The position numbers and the translations under genes are program-made. Shown in pieces: positions 63,325-64,000 of a stretch of DNA of 64,000 bases. A model generated the notes under the pieces. It made no database searches and was not told where the DNA came from. It saw only the letters and a program-made list of their open reading frames with translations. Source of the DNA: Flavimaribacter sp039888615 (GTDB lineage Bacteria > Pseudomonadota > Alphaproteobacteria > Rhizobiales > Rhizobiaceae). The stretch lies in assembly GCA_039888615.1 (NCBI GenBank), contig JBDQQS010000001.1. One strand, given 5' to 3'. The first letter of the stretch is position 1; each line of letters starts with the position of its first letter.

Positions 63325-64000
63325 TGGCGTCCTCCCTCAGGCTGGCGAGTTGCGGCGTGACCGGTTCCGATTGAGCCGTCGCTGTGCAGATCAGGTTGCG
63401 GTGGTCCTGGTTCATTGCGTATTTCTGGAGGATCGACCCGAACAGGCCCGGCGCAAAACTCGAATAATACTCGACTTCGTGCTTGATCGTGGGCTTAGCC
63501 AGTTCCGCGTAGGAAGCATCGTCGAGTCCCCTGTCGGACTGCTTGACCTTTTCTATCCAGGCTTCGAAATCCTCATTCGACATGGAATGGGCTTCAAACC
63601 ATTGTTCGGCGAAACCGTCGCCGCTGTATTGGGTGTTGCGCCCGCGGAACGTGCCGGTCGAATCGGCAACCAGGTGAAGCTGCGTCGTCATGCCGGCCAT
63701 CGCGTAGATCTGACCCGCCAGCGACGGGATGAAAAAGGAATTCATTACAGTGTCGGATGTGATCCTGAAGCTGACCGGTCGATTGACCGGCATGGCGATT
63801 TCATTGACGGTCGCAACGCCGTATTGCGGATAGACGAACAGCCATTTCCAGTCGAGGGCGATGGCCTGAACCTCAAGCGCCGGCTCACTGCTCGCAAGCG
63901 GCTTGTAGGGGTTCAATTTGAAGGTTGCGTTCCAGAGCATGACGCCGAGGACGATGACGATGATCGCCGGCACGATCCAGATGACGGCGTCAATTCCGGC
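63302..64000 (-). CDS. cyoA: Cytochrome bo3 quinol oxidase subunit II (5' end missing)
   Basis: 233 residues of the C-terminal part; the frame is open to the last base, so the start lies beyond the window. The end of a membrane helix (AVIWIVPAIIVIVLGV) leads into the cupredoxin domain with W-K-W-L-F-V-Y-P and S-L-A-G-Q-I-Y-A-M-A-G-M. The Cys pair and other ligands of the CuA centre are absent, which marks a quinol rather than a cytochrome c oxidase. First gene of cyoABCD. Confidence 0.94.
   Translation of the reverse strand, partial: AGIDAVIWIVPAIIVIVLGVMLWNATFKLNPYKPLASSEPALEVQAIALDWKWLFVYPQYGVATVNEIAMPVNRPVSFRITSDTVMNSFFIPSLAGQIYAMAGMTTQLHLVADSTGTFRGRNTQYSGDGFAEQWFEAHSMSNEDFEAWIEKVKQSDRGLDDASYAELAKPTIKHEVEYYSSFAPGLFGSILQKYAMNQDHRNLICTATAQSEPVTPQLASLREDANVRHTDD

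Noticed and set aside
61348..63360. 670-codon open frame on the plus strand opposite cyoB
   Set aside because: Composition is that of an antisense shadow (Asp/His/Arg/Gln-rich, no fold or motif) and cyoB on the other strand is unquestionable.

Overview
The window looks like a chromosomal segment of an alphaproteobacterium of the order Hyphomicrobiales (Rhizobiales). The gene run uvrA / ssb / marC / gyrA / coaD / two cyclophilins / queA / tgt, the pair nnr / glnB-glnA, a perfect GAAC-N7-GAAC SOS box, and cyclophilin, propionyl-CoA carboxylase and glutathione-dependent formaldehyde genes of rhizobial type all point this way. I cannot name the genus from sequence alone.

Layout. 1-2.0 kb: end of a polyamine-type ABC permease and an aminobutyraldehyde dehydrogenase (putrescine use). 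2.1-4.2 kb: glnB-glnA on the minus strand behind a sigma-54 promoter with an NtrC-like upstream site. 4.3-7.2 kb: nnr and a cupin gene facing a DUF72 / chorismate mutase pair. 7.3-13.6 kb: uvrA and ssb diverge from one LexA box; then an exported protein, a MurA paralogue with Asp in place of the catalytic Cys, and MarC. 13.8-21.2 kb: gyrA, two tiny membrane-peptide ORFs, coaD, two cyclophilins, queA and tgt (whose zinc site is largely missing). 21.2-29.1 kb: frmA-yaiI-fghA formaldehyde detoxification, an XRE regulator, a metallophosphoesterase, a DMT transporter, pccA and lipB.

29.3-44.0 kb is accessory. It starts at tRNA-Leu(GAG). The tRNA 3' end plus flank is repeated at 41.03 kb (41 of 43 bases), and a shorter 19-base copy lies at 44.0 kb. 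Both distal copies are preceded by two tandem 12-base repeats that look like integrase arm sites, but no integrase is present. I read this as two nested or tandem islets. Islet 1 holds a TPR regulator-like membrane protein and a long same-strand run of envelope genes: sulfatase, HAD hydrolase, two beta-barrel proteins, lipoprotein hydrolase, porin-like protein, DUF4105-like protein and K+ channel. Islet 2 holds an NTF2-like protein, a sulfotransferase and a divergent LysR regulator.

44.0-49.9 kb: a four-copy repeat with about 60-base spacing, a hypothetical gene, a Sel1 protein, a glycine-zipper lipoprotein, then an AT-rich gap and a large autotransporter adhesin. 49.9-60.4 kb: a nitroreductase in operon with a kinase-fold/TolB-like/TPR fusion, an acyl-CoA ligase, a GT-C type membrane glycosyltransferase, and a carbamoyltransferase / SxtJ / DUF5989 / SGNH-hydrolase cassette with overlapping stops and starts. 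60.4-64.0 kb: cyoABCD quinol oxidase, with cyoA cut by the window end.
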